A stretch of DNA of 64,000 bases from Lysobacterales bacterium (GCA_022841325.1 JALHRS010000009.1:1-64000), one strand, 5' to 3'; positions 8,442 through 17,988 are shown, counted from the stretch's first letter. The notes: generated from the sequence alone by a model not told the origin. A program made the numbers and translations.

Positions 8442-9143
8442 ATGATCAGCATCCGCAAGTCCGACGAGCGTGGTCACGCCAACCACGGCTGGCTCGACAG
8501 TCATCACAGCTTTTCCTTCGCCGACTACCACGATCCGGCACACCTGCATTTCGGACCGCTCAGGGTGATCAACGAGGACCGCATCGCCGCCGGTCAGGGC
8601 TTTGGCAAACACGGTCATCGCGACATGGAGATCATCAGCTACGTCATCGACGGTGCGCTGGCGCATGAGGATTCGATGGGCAATCGCGCCACCATCGTCC
8701 CCGGCGAAGTGCAGCGCATGAGCGCCGGCAGTGGCGTGCTGCATTCCGAGTTCAACCACAGCCAGACCAGCACCACGCATTTCCTGCAGATCTGGATCAT
8801 CCCCGATCGCAACGGTGGCCAGCCGGGCTATGAACAGAAGACCTTCAGCGAGGCCGACAAACGGGGCAAGTTGCGGCTGGTGCTGAGCCCCGACGGCAGC
8901 GATGGCTCCGTCAGCATCCAGCAGGATGCGCGCATCTACGCCGGACTGTTCGATGGCGCTGAGCAAGCCCGGTTGTCCCTGGCGCCGGGCCGATTGGGTT
9001 ATGCGCACCTGGTGCGCGGCAGTGCGCGTGTCAATGGCCAGGCCCTGAGCGCGGGCGATGCCCTCAAGCTGGTCGATGAAGCCGGGATCGAGATCGCCGA
9101 CGGCGAGGGCGCAGAACTGCTGGTGTTCGATCTGCCCCGCTGA
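8442..9143 (+). CDS. Pirin family protein (YhhW-like bicupin)
   Basis: 233 residues beginning MISIRKSDERGHANHGWLDS, the standard N-terminus of bacterial pirin/YhhW proteins, with GGGAGA just upstream of the ATG. The N-terminal cupin carries the metal-site pattern HHSFSF, DPAHLHFGPLRV, GFGKHGHRDMEIISYV and SGVLHSEFNH. The C-terminal cupin is more divergent. E. coli YhhW has quercetin 2,3-dioxygenase activity in vitro, but the cellular role of the family is unsettled. It is transcribed alone and converges on the lipase gene. Confidence 0.92.
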   Translation: MISIRKSDERGHANHGWLDSHHSFSFADYHDPAHLHFGPLRVINEDRIAAGQGFGKHGHRDMEIISYVIDGALAHEDSMGNRATIVPGEVQRMSAGSGVLHSEFNHSQTSTTHFLQIWIIPDRNGGQPGYEQKTFSEADKRGKLRLVLSPDGSDGSVSIQQDARIYAGLFDGAEQARLSLAPGRLGYAHLVRGSARVNGQALSAGDALKLVDEAGIEIADGEGAELLVFDLPR

Positions 9144-9155
9144 GCGTCTTCAACC

Positions 9156-9188
9156 CGATGAGTCCGGGGGCATCCCCCGGACCCATCG
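9156..9188. terminator. Stem-loop between convergent pirin and lipase genes
   Basis: A perfect 9-bp stem GTCCGGGGG (9162-9170) / CCCCCGGAC (9174-9182) with a CAT loop is extended by CGATG/CATCG outside. No T-run follows on either strand, so it may be a 3'-end hairpin for both convergent genes rather than a classic intrinsic terminator. Confidence 0.55.
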
Positions 9189-9226
9189 TCTCAAACCTAG
9201 CTTGATTCCGTCGGCTCAACCGGGCC

Positions 9227-10522
9227 TCAGAGTTCCGTCGACCAGTGGCTCAGGCTGTGGTTGACGGTAGGATTGAACAGCGACTTCATCCCGCCCCAAT
9301 AAGTGCAGCCGTAGTGGGGGGATCCGCTCTGACCACCTCGCTGCAGCCCGAAGGGTACCGGGTTGACCGGATCGCCGTCGCGGCAGTACACGCCCAGCCC
9401 CACACCCGAGAGCCGGTTGCGGAAGGAGTTGTAGGCGGTGTCGTTCAGAGCGCGGGCCGAGTTGTAAACACGCATCTCACCCAGGGTGTAGCGCGAGTCG
9501 AACATCAACTGCAGGGCATGGATGTGGGACATCGCAGCACCCAGACTGTGTCCAGTCACCACCAGCCGAGTACAGCCCCAGCGCGCAAATTCTCCCAGCA
9601 GCACATCGTCGAAATTCGCCAGTCGATCGACGAATCCGGCGCCGCTCCAGTTGCCGTTCGGCGTCTTCGGAATCTGCTTGCTGGCCATGCTCTGGAGGTT
9701 ACGCAACCAGTCCCCCAGGCTGTCGCTGCCGCGCCAGGCGACCAGGCACTGGCTGGCCGAGCTGTTGCTCTGCCACAGATCGACGACATTGTTGTTGTAG
9801 CGCAGTCGCCAGCTGGCATCGCTGGGCGTGGTCTCGTAGGTCTTGGCCGCGAAGCGCACGGTCCAGTGCACGGGCGAGCTGCCTTTCTCCAGACGCTCGG
9901 ACCAACCGCTGGTGGCCTCGGAGGTCGATTCCGGGGCGATGCCGGCGAGTTCCTGCGCCGGGGCAAAATCAGCATCGGTCACCGAGAAACCGCCGCCATC
10001 CAGCCGGCGAATGATCACACCGGTATTCTTCAGTTTATCCGTGCTCGCGCCGGGAAAAACGAATTTCACCACCTCGTGCAGATGCCCCACGTTCCAGGAA
10101 TCCGACTCCAAGAGCAGCGGCGTGCCCATCGACACCAGCAGGCGATAGCTCTCCAGCGTGTTGCGATCGGCGAAATCCAGAGTATCGATTTCGGCATAGG
10201 CCAGCACCGAGCTCGGCGCCTGCAGCACGTCCTGATCAGACGCCCGCTTGGCGCCGTGGCTCAGAATTTCCTGTCCCATCAGCCCCATCGAGGTGGTCAA
10301 CACCACGATGCCGCTGGATTTCGGTGCCGTTTGCACCCGCGTTTCACGCTCCGCCGAAGATGAGACCTGCGCCGCGACAGGCAGAGACATCAGTGCCGTC
10401 CACACCATTCCGAACGACGCGCAGTAGGCCAAAGGCCGCCAGAATCGGCCACGCCCCTCCGCCGCTGCGCTCCTGGCAACCCGCTTCGCCACGTGCGCCG
10501 ATGAACCAAGTACAGACCACAT
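9227..10522 (-). CDS. Secreted class 3 lipase-type alpha/beta hydrolase
   Basis: 431 residues from MWSVLGSS, with GGGGGG upstream. A long basic n-region and hydrophobic core (about 30-51) ending LPVAAQ form the signal peptide. The lipase class 3 pattern is clear: CLVAWRGSDSLGDWLRNL (the oxyanion-side motif), then the nucleophile elbow VVTGHSLGAA with Ser326, followed by RVYNSARALND. Probable acid and base are Asp384 in RDGDPVNPVP and His423 in VNHSLSHW. The family hydrolyses acylglycerols. The first 200 mature residues match nothing I recognise. An upstream start at 10738 is rejected because it hides the signal peptide. Two secreted paralogs lie on the other side of the divergent spacer. Confidence 0.85.
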   Translation of the reverse strand: MWSVLGSSAHVAKRVARSAAAEGRGRFWRPLAYCASFGMVWTALMSLPVAAQVSSSAERETRVQTAPKSSGIVVLTTSMGLMGQEILSHGAKRASDQDVLQAPSSVLAYAEIDTLDFADRNTLESYRLLVSMGTPLLLESDSWNVGHLHEVVKFVFPGASTDKLKNTGVIIRRLDGGGFSVTDADFAPAQELAGIAPESTSEATSGWSERLEKGSSPVHWTVRFAAKTYETTPSDASWRLRYNNNVVDLWQSNSSASQCLVAWRGSDSLGDWLRNLQSMASKQIPKTPNGNWSGAGFVDRLANFDDVLLGEFARWGCTRLVVTGHSLGAAMSHIHALQLMFDSRYTLGEMRVYNSARALNDTAYNSFRNRLSGVGLGVYCRDGDPVNPVPFGLQRGGQSGSPHYGCTYWGGMKSLFNPTVNHSLSHWSTEL

Positions 10523-11422
10523 AAGAATTCCCCCCAAAATATTGTCGTCGCACCCGATGCAGCCCTCGCATGCACCGAATGGCCCGGAACACCACGATCC
10601 GGCTCCGAAAGTGTGCCGTGGCGGGCTCCTCGACGCATTCCGATCTGATTCCGGATCGATGAATTCCTGATGCAGGCCTGGTAAGGAGCATGGCCGAAAG
10701 CCGATACCCCAAAGGCCCCAGCCGCACTCGTAAGTCATTGACTCGGCGATGGATCCAGTGCGGAACGGTCACTACAACGACCTGTAAATCACCGACGGCC
10801 GCTGGAGACGGCAGCGATTTCCTCTGGACTCAGTCATCGGCAGCAGCGTGGTGACCATACGGGTAGTGCCGGCGCGAACCCGGCTGTCCCTGTTTGCCCT
10901 CCGTCTCGATGCACCCGAAAAACAATCCGATCGATCGATCAACCAGCCACCGAATGCTTGAAACCAGCGAGCGATTACCGCGCAGGGAACCTCTGGACAA
11001 GTTCCATCGCCGCGACGGCGGCCAAGAACGCCTGCCGCGTCGTTGCAGTCCTCGGCTTCGTAGAGTGGGTTACGACCTTCGGACTGCGCCCAGCGGCAAG
11101 CGATCTTGACTCGCAACGCTGCTCTCGGAACTTGTTCAGAGGCCCCCTAGCCATGCGCCCGAACTGCTTGACTCACTCGAAATTCACCGAGAAATCATCG
11201 ATTGGTGATGGTCGGCTCAGCGACTGATCATGCAAGCAAACCAACTTCTAACTACTACCGAACCGACCCTGAATGCCGCGGCGTCCGAGCAATGCAAGTC
11301 TGGAATCACCTTCCAGGGCTGGGGGGTGGCGAGACAAGGATTCAAACGCCAGATACGAGCTGCGATATCAACGAGTCCAACTCGCCAAGCGCTACATAAC
11401 CGATTGACGCATGGGGAACGAA
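10523..11422. other. 900-base divergent spacer with a MITE-like element
   Basis: The largest gene-free stretch in the window, between the divergent lipase gene and the tandem paralogs. It contains the inverted-repeat element at 10984-11148. Other parts hold no recognisable gene, RNA or motif. Several short open frames were discounted for lack of start sites and family features. Confidence 0.5.
10984..11148. mobile_element. MITE-like element with 22-bp imperfect terminal inverted repeats
   Basis: The left end AGGGAACCTCTGGACAAGTT is mirrored at the right end (11127-11148) with 19 of 22 matches. The element is about 165 bases, non-coding, and has a CG-rich hairpin just inside the left end (GCCGCGACGGCGGC). 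The first 65 bases recur at 50536-50600. No clear target duplication was seen. It is best explained as a non-autonomous miniature element mobilised by a transposase that is not in this window. Confidence 0.65.
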
Positions 11423-12457
11423 ATGAACACCAAGCACGCGAATACTGATCGAAACAACGCACGCCGCGGCAGTCCTACCAGTTTGTTGGCCGCAGCCATC
11501 CTGATGGCAAGTTCTTCCGCGGCCTTTTCTGCGGGATTGACCAACTACGCCGAAGACGTCTACTCCACCTTTTCGAACGCCTCGCACGGCGAGACGACGT
11601 TTACCGTTCGAAGCGTCTCTTCCGGCCCGGCCAAATCCTTCGCTGGGATTCCATTTACTCGCGTACTCAGGGAGCCGACTCAAGTCCTGATCAGCGACTA
11701 CAACGGCTACGAGTTTCAAAACCTCCGTTACGAGGACCGAAAGGCTGTACCCACTGCCGAAATGGATTTCACCATCGAAACCATGGCAAGAAACGGCTTT
11801 CCCTTGAATGACGGCGTCTACCGCTTCCTCGAAATCAGCCAGACATTTCAGGGACAAAAGTCCACTCATGACGCGCTCGAACTGTGTTGGCCAGAGCAAT
11901 ATCGCTGTCTGGTGCTGGATCCCAGCATTTCCTTCCTGGACAGCAATATTGGAAACCACAAGCGTCTCCGCGCCGAAGGCTTGGCCCCCACCATTACCTC
12001 GGGCCCCGCTCAAGAGTCCTCGGAAAAGGCAGGTCGTTGCGGTTTGTCTAGCGACCCCAATAAGCTGTGGATAAAGAGAGCATACCCTGAATACAACTGG
12101 AGGACCACCATCGCCGGAACAACTGCGGCATCGGGAAAGATTGGACGAGTCGAGCTCGTCAATGCTTGCAGCGCTTCGTGCAAGGCAGCACCGTCGGCAT
12201 CTGCAGCAGTTTCCTTCGGAAGCGGCGGTTTTCTCTACGCTGTTCACTGCGACAACGAGGCCGGTCGCGGAACCGATGGTAATAGACAAGGCAAAGCAGT
12301 TGGCTATACAGGATGCTCGTATGCCTTTAGCGGCCCGAAGTTTGACGTAAAAATCAAGAACTACGGGACAATCAATGTCGACGCATCAATAGAAATCAAG
12401 GGAACGGGCAACTACTCGAACGGAAACAAATTTCCGGACACCTGTTACTACCGCTAG
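11423..12457 (+). CDS. Secreted hypothetical protein, first of two tandem paralogs
   Basis: 344 residues from MNTKHANTDR, with GGGGA six bases before the ATG; the ATG at 11411 lacks a ribosome binding site. A signal peptide runs to about ASSSAAFSA. It shares its plan with the next gene: LTNYAEDVYSTFSNASHGET against SDYAEAIYRDYSSFSNEQAM, then ELCWPEQYRCLVLDPSISFLD against EFCWADQDHCVVTDNSMPWME, and a Cys-rich second half. I recognise no family. Codon use looks less GC-rich than its neighbours, which could mean transfer. Function unknown; the nearby secreted lipase is a possible partner by location only. Confidence 0.75.
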   Translation: MNTKHANTDRNNARRGSPTSLLAAAILMASSSAAFSAGLTNYAEDVYSTFSNASHGETTFTVRSVSSGPAKSFAGIPFTRVLREPTQVLISDYNGYEFQNLRYEDRKAVPTAEMDFTIETMARNGFPLNDGVYRFLEISQTFQGQKSTHDALELCWPEQYRCLVLDPSISFLDSNIGNHKRLRAEGLAPTITSGPAQESSEKAGRCGLSSDPNKLWIKRAYPEYNWRTTIAGTTAASGKIGRVELVNACSASCKAAPSASAAVSFGSGGFLYAVHCDNEAGRGTDGNRQGKAVGYTGCSYAFSGPKFDVKIKNYGTINVDASIEIKGTGNYSNGNKFPDTCYYR

Positions 12458-12490
12458 GAACGGCGGCGCCTCACGAAACATGCGAATACT

Positions 12491-12526
12491 CCGCGCAAAT
12501 CACAGATGACCTTTGCGCGGTTTTTC
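12491..12526 (+). terminator. Rho-independent terminator between the tandem paralogs
   Basis: CCGCGCAAA (12491-12499) pairs with TTTGCGCGG (12512-12520), followed at once by TTTTTC. This is a textbook intrinsic terminator, 34 bases after the stop of the first paralog. It implies that the second paralog is transcribed at least partly from its own promoter. Confidence 0.85.
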
Positions 12527-12560
12527 AAAAATTCATCCCCAAGATCCAAGGAGAACAACC

Positions 12561-13604
12561 ATGAACCACAATTACAAGTCCCACCGAACCCTGGTTGCTG
12601 CGATGTTTCTTGCGACCGCACCATTCATTCACGCCAAATCCCCATCGGATTATGCCGAGGCGATCTATCGTGACTACTCCAGTTTTTCCAACGAACAGGC
12701 CATGTTCACTGTCGAAACCCTCTCACAGGGATCTATGGCCAACCTTGGGAATCGTAAAATCGGCGATTTCTTCCCGCTCCCGAGCTATGTGATCACCTCA
12801 AGTGAAGACGGCGTCACCATTGATGGCGCTGCATTTGCAAAGGTGGACTGGAATGACCCGTACCTCGATGAGCGAAACATCTTGCTTTCGGAATTCGATT
12901 CGGTTGGTCTGCCGATTTCCAAAGGACAGGTACGGACGTTGCTGGTAACCGCCAAAATCGGCGCAGACGTGCGTACCCATCAGGCTGTCGAGTTCTGCTG
13001 GGCAGACCAGGACCACTGCGTCGTTACCGATAACAGCATGCCGTGGATGGAGTCAGTGGTTCGAGGCATCAGGCTGCGAAAGGCGGAGGGATGGCGAGTA
13101 TCAGTCATTGCGAGTGGAAACGTGGATGTGAGCAAAAATATTGGCTTTGGAACCTGCGCTCTTAATAGCACAATCGCGAGCCAAAACATGAAATCCACGG
13201 CGACGTACCGCAAGCCTGCGCTGGAGAAGAGAAAGACTAATAGCCTGGGGCAGTTGCTTTACAAAGGAGTGATTGGAGAGATCACGGGCACGATGAGCTG
13301 CACCAAGGTGAACAACGCTTGTCAGATGGCGTCTTCTTCGCAAGTCGACGGCAACCAGTGTTCGGCGTACCGCGGCTACTCCGTCGCTTCCGCGTCGAAA
13401 CACATCAATCCGGAAACCACCAACCGCGGCAAGATCGATGCGCATACCGCTTGTTCATTTGCGGCACCAGGTGTCACAGCCCAGATCGGCTTTACCATCG
13501 CGGGCTCTGGCATCAATGCAAGTGTTGAGAGAACCGCGGCAGTGGGAAACATTACCGATAACAAACTTTCGATCGTGGATAGTTGCGTTCGGATCGGCTT
13601 CTGA
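12561..13604 (+). CDS. Secreted hypothetical protein, second of two tandem paralogs
   Basis: 347 residues from MNHNYKSHRT, preceded by AAGGAG. A signal peptide ends near FIHA. The mature protein begins KSPSDYAEAIYRDYSSFSNE and aligns with its upstream neighbour over its length, including the EFCWADQDHCVV segment and a C-terminal half with pairs of cysteines (FGTCALN, MSCTKVNNAC, NQCSAYRG, TACSFAAPG, DSCVRIGF). No known family. The two genes are clearly a duplication that has diverged widely. A start at 12513 is rejected because it lies inside the terminator stem. Confidence 0.75.
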   Translation: MNHNYKSHRTLVAAMFLATAPFIHAKSPSDYAEAIYRDYSSFSNEQAMFTVETLSQGSMANLGNRKIGDFFPLPSYVITSSEDGVTIDGAAFAKVDWNDPYLDERNILLSEFDSVGLPISKGQVRTLLVTAKIGADVRTHQAVEFCWADQDHCVVTDNSMPWMESVVRGIRLRKAEGWRVSVIASGNVDVSKNIGFGTCALNSTIASQNMKSTATYRKPALEKRKTNSLGQLLYKGVIGEITGTMSCTKVNNACQMASSSQVDGNQCSAYRGYSVASASKHINPETTNRGKIDAHTACSFAAPGVTAQIGFTIAGSGINASVERTAAVGNITDNKLSIVDSCVRIGF

Positions 13605-13706
13605 GCGATGCGACCGCCACGATGTCAAGAGCAGCCCTAAAAGTCAGTGCCGCTTGCATCAGTGTGACAACCCGCGCCTACTGACACTTCAACTGCTCTT
13701 CGTTTC

Positions 13707-13738
13707 GAGGCCCCGCCCCTGGCGGGGCCTCGTCTTGT
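13707..13738. terminator. Strong GC stem-loop terminator
   Basis: GAGGCCCCGCC (13707-13717) pairs perfectly with GGCGGGGCCTC (13721-13731) across a CCT loop, followed by GTCTTGTT. It lies between the convergent second paralog and the kinase gene and could serve the plus-strand gene as an intrinsic terminator. Confidence 0.75.
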
Positions 13739-13791
13739 TCAGGGGTCAGGATGGCTCTGGACCCAAGAGTGATTGTTGTTCGCTGTGGCCT

Positions 13792-16700
13792 TCAACGCTT
13801 ATCGATCTGTAGAATTTCCCCCAGCTTCCGCCAATGACAGGGATCAAGCCCGACGGTATTTTTGATGAGACGTCTTGCTGCCTCATAGCTGACCAATGCC
13901 TCGGCTTGCCTGCCCAGGCCCTGCAATGCCCGAATCTTCTGCGTAATTGCCCTTACCATGATGTAGTGACCATCCGGCAGAGCCTTGTTGGTGATCCGTA
14001 GGGCTTCTTCGGCGCTTTCCAGTGCGGATGCCCACGAGTTCTCGTCGTTCATCATGTGTGCGCGCAAAATCAACGATGTGGCAAGGTTCAGTCCATCTGC
14101 GTTGGCGTCGCGGCGCTGCTGAGCGATCACCTCATCGAGGGTTTTGATCGCTGCTTGATCGCGATCGCGTTGATACAGGCAAAAGGCCAGGGCGCCCTTG
14201 ATCTTCGGCAACAACTCCGGCGCGCCGTCGGTCGCATCGGCCAGCGTGTCGATACCCGCTTGAAACTCCTTGCAGGCTTCGTCGTTGGCGCCTTGGATCA
14301 GGTACGTCTGCCCCAATCCCTCGTGGGCTTCTGCCAGGAGTTCAAGACTCCCGTCGATGTCCGTAAGCAGTTTGATGCGCGCCTCATACAAGGACTGGGC
14401 TTCCTGGTATTGCCCCATATCGCGCAGTACAGCTGCCAGATTGTTGGCATAGGTGGATTCCCCCGGCGTATCGGGTCCGTATAGCGCACGCAGGCTGTCA
14501 GCGGCGAAGCGAGTTTCTCTTTCAGCATCGATCAGATTGCCGGCGCGCCAAAGGGCATAACCGTAATTGCCGCGCATGATGGCGGTTCTTGGCCCGCGCT
14601 TGCCCGACAGCTCTTCGAAGCCCGCGATGGAGCTTCGAAACAGCGGAAACGCCTCCCGAAACTGCAGCGATTCGCCAAGCACCGCAGCAAGTCGGGATTC
14701 GGCTCTGAAGACGTCGGGATGCCCCTGCCCCAGCACTTCTCTGCGTCGTTGCACGACTTCTCTGGCAAGGGCGATGGAGTCGTCCAACCGTTGTTGCTGG
14801 TAGAGCTCCCAGGACAGGTCGGCCATGGCTTCCAGCGTGTCGGGGTGGTCGGGCCCCAGAGCCAGGCGCAGGCCCGCCTCGGCCTTTTCCAAGACAGGTA
14901 TCGGATTCGAGCGCATAAGCTTCGCCAGCTTGATTTCGGCCAATAGGGTCTGCGGGGCGCCTGCGCCGAAAAGTTGGCGGCTGCGTTCCAAAACCTCCTG
15001 CGCCACTTTCCGTGCAGGCACATAAGAGCCGTCCATGTTGAGCATGACCGCTCGAGTGGATAGTGCGTCGAGTGCTGCCGGGTAGTCGACGCCAGTATGT
15101 TCGCGCATCGCCTGCAGCGTGGAGTCCAGCAAGGCCCGGGCTTCCGGGAGGCGATCCAGGGACCCCAGGATCAGCACCTTTCGGGCTTGCGATTCAAGCG
15201 TCAGTTGATGGTACTTCCCATGCAACTCGATGCGTTTCGCAATTGCCAGGTCCTGTGGCGTCAGGGCCGATTTGTAGAGTCCCAAGTCAAACAGTATGTC
15301 AGCGCTGGATTGCCACAGCGCCGCCTGCAAATCGGGATGCTGGGTGTATCGGCTGGCAATCACCTTCAGGCCAGGCTGGAAGAACTGTTCGTCCAGTTGC
15401 GCCGTAATCAGACTCGTGAACTCAACGCCATCGAGCAGCTCATCCAGCTGCGCCATGCCGGCCGTAGACGGCTGCTCACCGCGATCCTTCAATCGTGCCT
15501 CGACGACCTTGAACAGGCCGCGGCGTACGCCCAGACCGATCATCTGGGGATCAATGGCCTTCATCTGATCCACCTGAAATGCGGACGCCAACTCTGCTTG
15601 CATCAAGGCAGCTTCGGCGCGCTGATAGCCGATGATGGCGGCGGTGGTGGTCCCGAGCAGTATCAGCGTGATCGCGGCCGTGATCGCGGCGGTGACTCGG
15701 TGGCGCTTGATCAGCTTGCGCCAGCGATACCAGCGCGTAGTCGGCCTGGCTTCGACGGGCTTGTCGTCCAGCCAGCGCTGCAGATCTCGCTTCAGTTCCA
15801 GCGCCGAGCCGTAGCGATCATCCGGATCACGCTCCAGGCATTTGGCCACGATCCAGGACAGATCGGCGCCGAGGACTTCGATCAGGCGCTCGACGGTGGT
15901 CGAGCGCTGTTTTGCGATCTCGACTTCATCCTCAGGGTCCAGACTCTGGAAGCGGGACGCAGGATCGGGCGGATCGCTCTGGGTGAGAAACTTGACCAGT
16001 TCGGCCTGCGACTTGTCCGACAGTTCCTGGTCGCTGTACGGGGTGACACCGGCGAGCAACTCGTACAGCACCACGCCCAGTGAGTAGATGTCGGCACGGG
16101 TGTCGACATCAGCCTGATGGCCGAGCACTTGTTCCGGACTGCTGTAGACCGGGGTGCCGACAAAGCTGCCGATGCGGGTGTGGGCGGTGTGGGTGCCAAG
16201 TTTGCCGTGCAGCGACTTGGCCACGCCGAAGTCGATGATCTTGACGGTGCTGGATTGGCCTTGCGGCTTCTTGACCAGGATGTTGCCCGGCTTCAGATCG
16301 CGATGGATCAAACCCTTCTGGTGGGCGTGGGTCACGCCGTCGCAGACCTGCAGGAACAGCTCGATGCGTTCGCGGAAATCCAGCTCCTGCTGGTCGCAAT
16401 GGCTGGTGATGTCCAGGCCCGGCACGTATTCCATCGCGAAATAGGGCTGACCCAGTTCGGTGGTGCTGGCATCAAAGACCGAGGCCACGTTGACATGGTT
16501 CATCAGCGCCAGTGCCTGACGCTCGGCCTCGAAGCGGGCCAGTACCTGGGTGGAATCCATGCCGGCCTTGATGACCTTGAGCGCCACCGTGCGCTGCACC
16601 GGGCTGCGCTGCTCGGCCAGATACACCGTGCCCATGCCGCCGTCCCCCAGGGGTTCGAGGATGCGGTACGGCCCGATGGTACGGGCCGGTGCCGCGGTCT

Positions 16701-17988
16701 CCGCCGCGGCTGGTGGTTTCGGCGTGTCGATCAACTGCGTGCTCGGGCCTGCGGCAGACACCGATGGCGCTTCGGTCTGCATGCCCTTGAGGGCTTCGGC
16801 AACCTCAGCCGCCGACGGTCTGGCCTGTGGGTCCGGCGCCAGGCAGCGGGCGATCCACTCGCGCAGCGGCTGCGGCTCGATCCGAATCTCCCAATCGCGC
16901 GGCAGCGGTCGCTCCAGATCGCCCACGATCACTTGATACAGCAGCACGCCCAGCGCATGGACGTCGCCCGCGGCGGTGGCGGGCGCACCGGCCAGACGCT
17001 CCGGCGGCAGATAGCAGCTTGGGCCAGCCGGCTCCTCTCCACTGAGGGTCAGCCCGGCGGCGGTGATCTTCAGCGCTTCCAGGCGCGAGCGATCACTGAG
17101 CTCGCCCAGGCCGAATTCGCCCAGCTTGACCCGGGGATCGTACTCCGGACCGTCCAGCAGAATGGCCGCAGCGCTCAGCTGGCGATGCACGATGCCGGCC
17201 GCGTGCACGCCGGAGAGCGCGGCGGCGGCCTCGGCCATCCAGCCCAGGCGCCGGCCCGTCGGAATCTGCGTCAACCCACCCTGCGCGGCCGACCATTCGG
17301 CCAGAGATCCGAGCGTGGCGTAGTCCAGTTCCAGGAAGTACGGCGGTTCGTCAAGCTGCCAGTCGATGATGGTGGCGGTGTCGCGCCGATTCGCCAGGGT
17401 CTCTCGCAGATAGCGCAGCAGCGTGACTTCGCGCTGCAGCAGCCGCAGATAGCCCTCGTTGCGGCAGAAACGGTAGACGTGATTCGTCTGGCCGCCTTGT
17501 TGGCGTGCCAGCCAGGTCTCGCTGACGGCCGATTGCGTCAGCAGTCTCACCAGCAACCAGTCCGGCCGCCCAGGTACCGGCCCTCCCGCGATCAAAGGAT
17601 CCGGTGTCCGTACCCCATCAAAGCTTGCTTCACGAGTGAGTTGATAGCCGCGCCGGGGAATGGTGCGTATCAGCGGCTGGTGGGTATCGGCGTCCTCCAG
17701 CGCGCGGCGCAGGGAGCTGATGGTGTCGGTCAGGGCGGCCTCTCCCACCAGCGCGTTGCCGGCCCAGATTCCGTCAATAAAGGCGACCCGCGACACCATG
17801 TCAGTTCCGGCGCTGGCCAGCCACGCCAGCACTTCGAGCTGCTTGCGGCGCAGGGAGAGACTTTTGCCCCGGAAGCGGAGGGTGCCGGCAAGAGGATCAA
17901 TGATGCGATCCGACAGCAAATAGGACCGATCCAGATAGCGGGTGTCCAAGCGTATGGATTCCGACTTCATGATGGGCGCAGTGTCCAA
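13792..17988 (-). CDS. Winged-helix/pseudokinase/Ser-Thr kinase/TM/TPR regulator
   Basis: 1398 residues with an uncommon domain order. Residues 25-120 form an OmpR/PhoB-type winged helix (LSLRRKQLEVLAWLASAG, then SSLRRALEDADTHQPLIRTI and PRRGYQL). Residues 143-402 have a protein kinase fold, but HRD is HRQ (268-270), DFG is EFG (291-293) and no VAIK lysine is seen, so it is a likely pseudokinase. Residues 440-740 are an intact kinase: GDGGMG loop (448-453), K471, HRDLKPGN with D564, D586 in DFG, GTPVYSSPE. A membrane helix follows (about 765-787), then a roughly 600-residue TPR region. The Hanks-type kinase should phosphorylate Ser/Thr in the cytoplasm. By topology the TPR part would be periplasmic and might sense a ligand. 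Divergent from a second winged-helix/TPR gene. Confidence 0.88.
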   Translation of the reverse strand: MDTAPIMKSESIRLDTRYLDRSYLLSDRIIDPLAGTLRFRGKSLSLRRKQLEVLAWLASAGTDMVSRVAFIDGIWAGNALVGEAALTDTISSLRRALEDADTHQPLIRTIPRRGYQLTREASFDGVRTPDPLIAGGPVPGRPDWLLVRLLTQSAVSETWLARQQGGQTNHVYRFCRNEGYLRLLQREVTLLRYLRETLANRRDTATIIDWQLDEPPYFLELDYATLGSLAEWSAAQGGLTQIPTGRRLGWMAEAAAALSGVHAAGIVHRQLSAAAILLDGPEYDPRVKLGEFGLGELSDRSRLEALKITAAGLTLSGEEPAGPSCYLPPERLAGAPATAAGDVHALGVLLYQVIVGDLERPLPRDWEIRIEPQPLREWIARCLAPDPQARPSAAEVAEALKGMQTEAPSVSAAGPSTQLIDTPKPPAAAETAAPARTIGPYRILEPLGDGGMGTVYLAEQRSPVQRTVALKVIKAGMDSTQVLARFEAERQALALMNHVNVASVFDASTTELGQPYFAMEYVPGLDITSHCDQQELDFRERIELFLQVCDGVTHAHQKGLIHRDLKPGNILVKKPQGQSSTVKIIDFGVAKSLHGKLGTHTAHTRIGSFVGTPVYSSPEQVLGHQADVDTRADIYSLGVVLYELLAGVTPYSDQELSDKSQAELVKFLTQSDPPDPASRFQSLDPEDEVEIAKQRSTTVERLIEVLGADLSWIVAKCLERDPDDRYGSALELKRDLQRWLDDKPVEARPTTRWYRWRKLIKRHRVTAAITAAITLILLGTTTAAIIGYQRAEAALMQAELASAFQVDQMKAIDPQMIGLGVRRGLFKVVEARLKDRGEQPSTAGMAQLDELLDGVEFTSLITAQLDEQFFQPGLKVIASRYTQHPDLQAALWQSSADILFDLGLYKSALTPQDLAIAKRIELHGKYHQLTLESQARKVLILGSLDRLPEARALLDSTLQAMREHTGVDYPAALDALSTRAVMLNMDGSYVPARKVAQEVLERSRQLFGAGAPQTLLAEIKLAKLMRSNPIPVLEKAEAGLRLALGPDHPDTLEAMADLSWELYQQQRLDDSIALAREVVQRRREVLGQGHPDVFRAESRLAAVLGESLQFREAFPLFRSSIAGFEELSGKRGPRTAIMRGNYGYALWRAGNLIDAERETRFAADSLRALYGPDTPGESTYANNLAAVLRDMGQYQEAQSLYEARIKLLTDIDGSLELLAEAHEGLGQTYLIQGANDEACKEFQAGIDTLADATDGAPELLPKIKGALAFCLYQRDRDQAAIKTLDEVIAQQRRDANADGLNLATSLILRAHMMNDENSWASALESAEEALRITNKALPDGHYIMVRAITQKIRALQGLGRQAEALVSYEAARRLIKNTVGLDPCHWRKLGEILQIDKR

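Noticed and set aside
10772-11116. 114-residue minus-strand frame across the MITE-like element
   Set aside because: It runs through the non-coding element and shows no family features.
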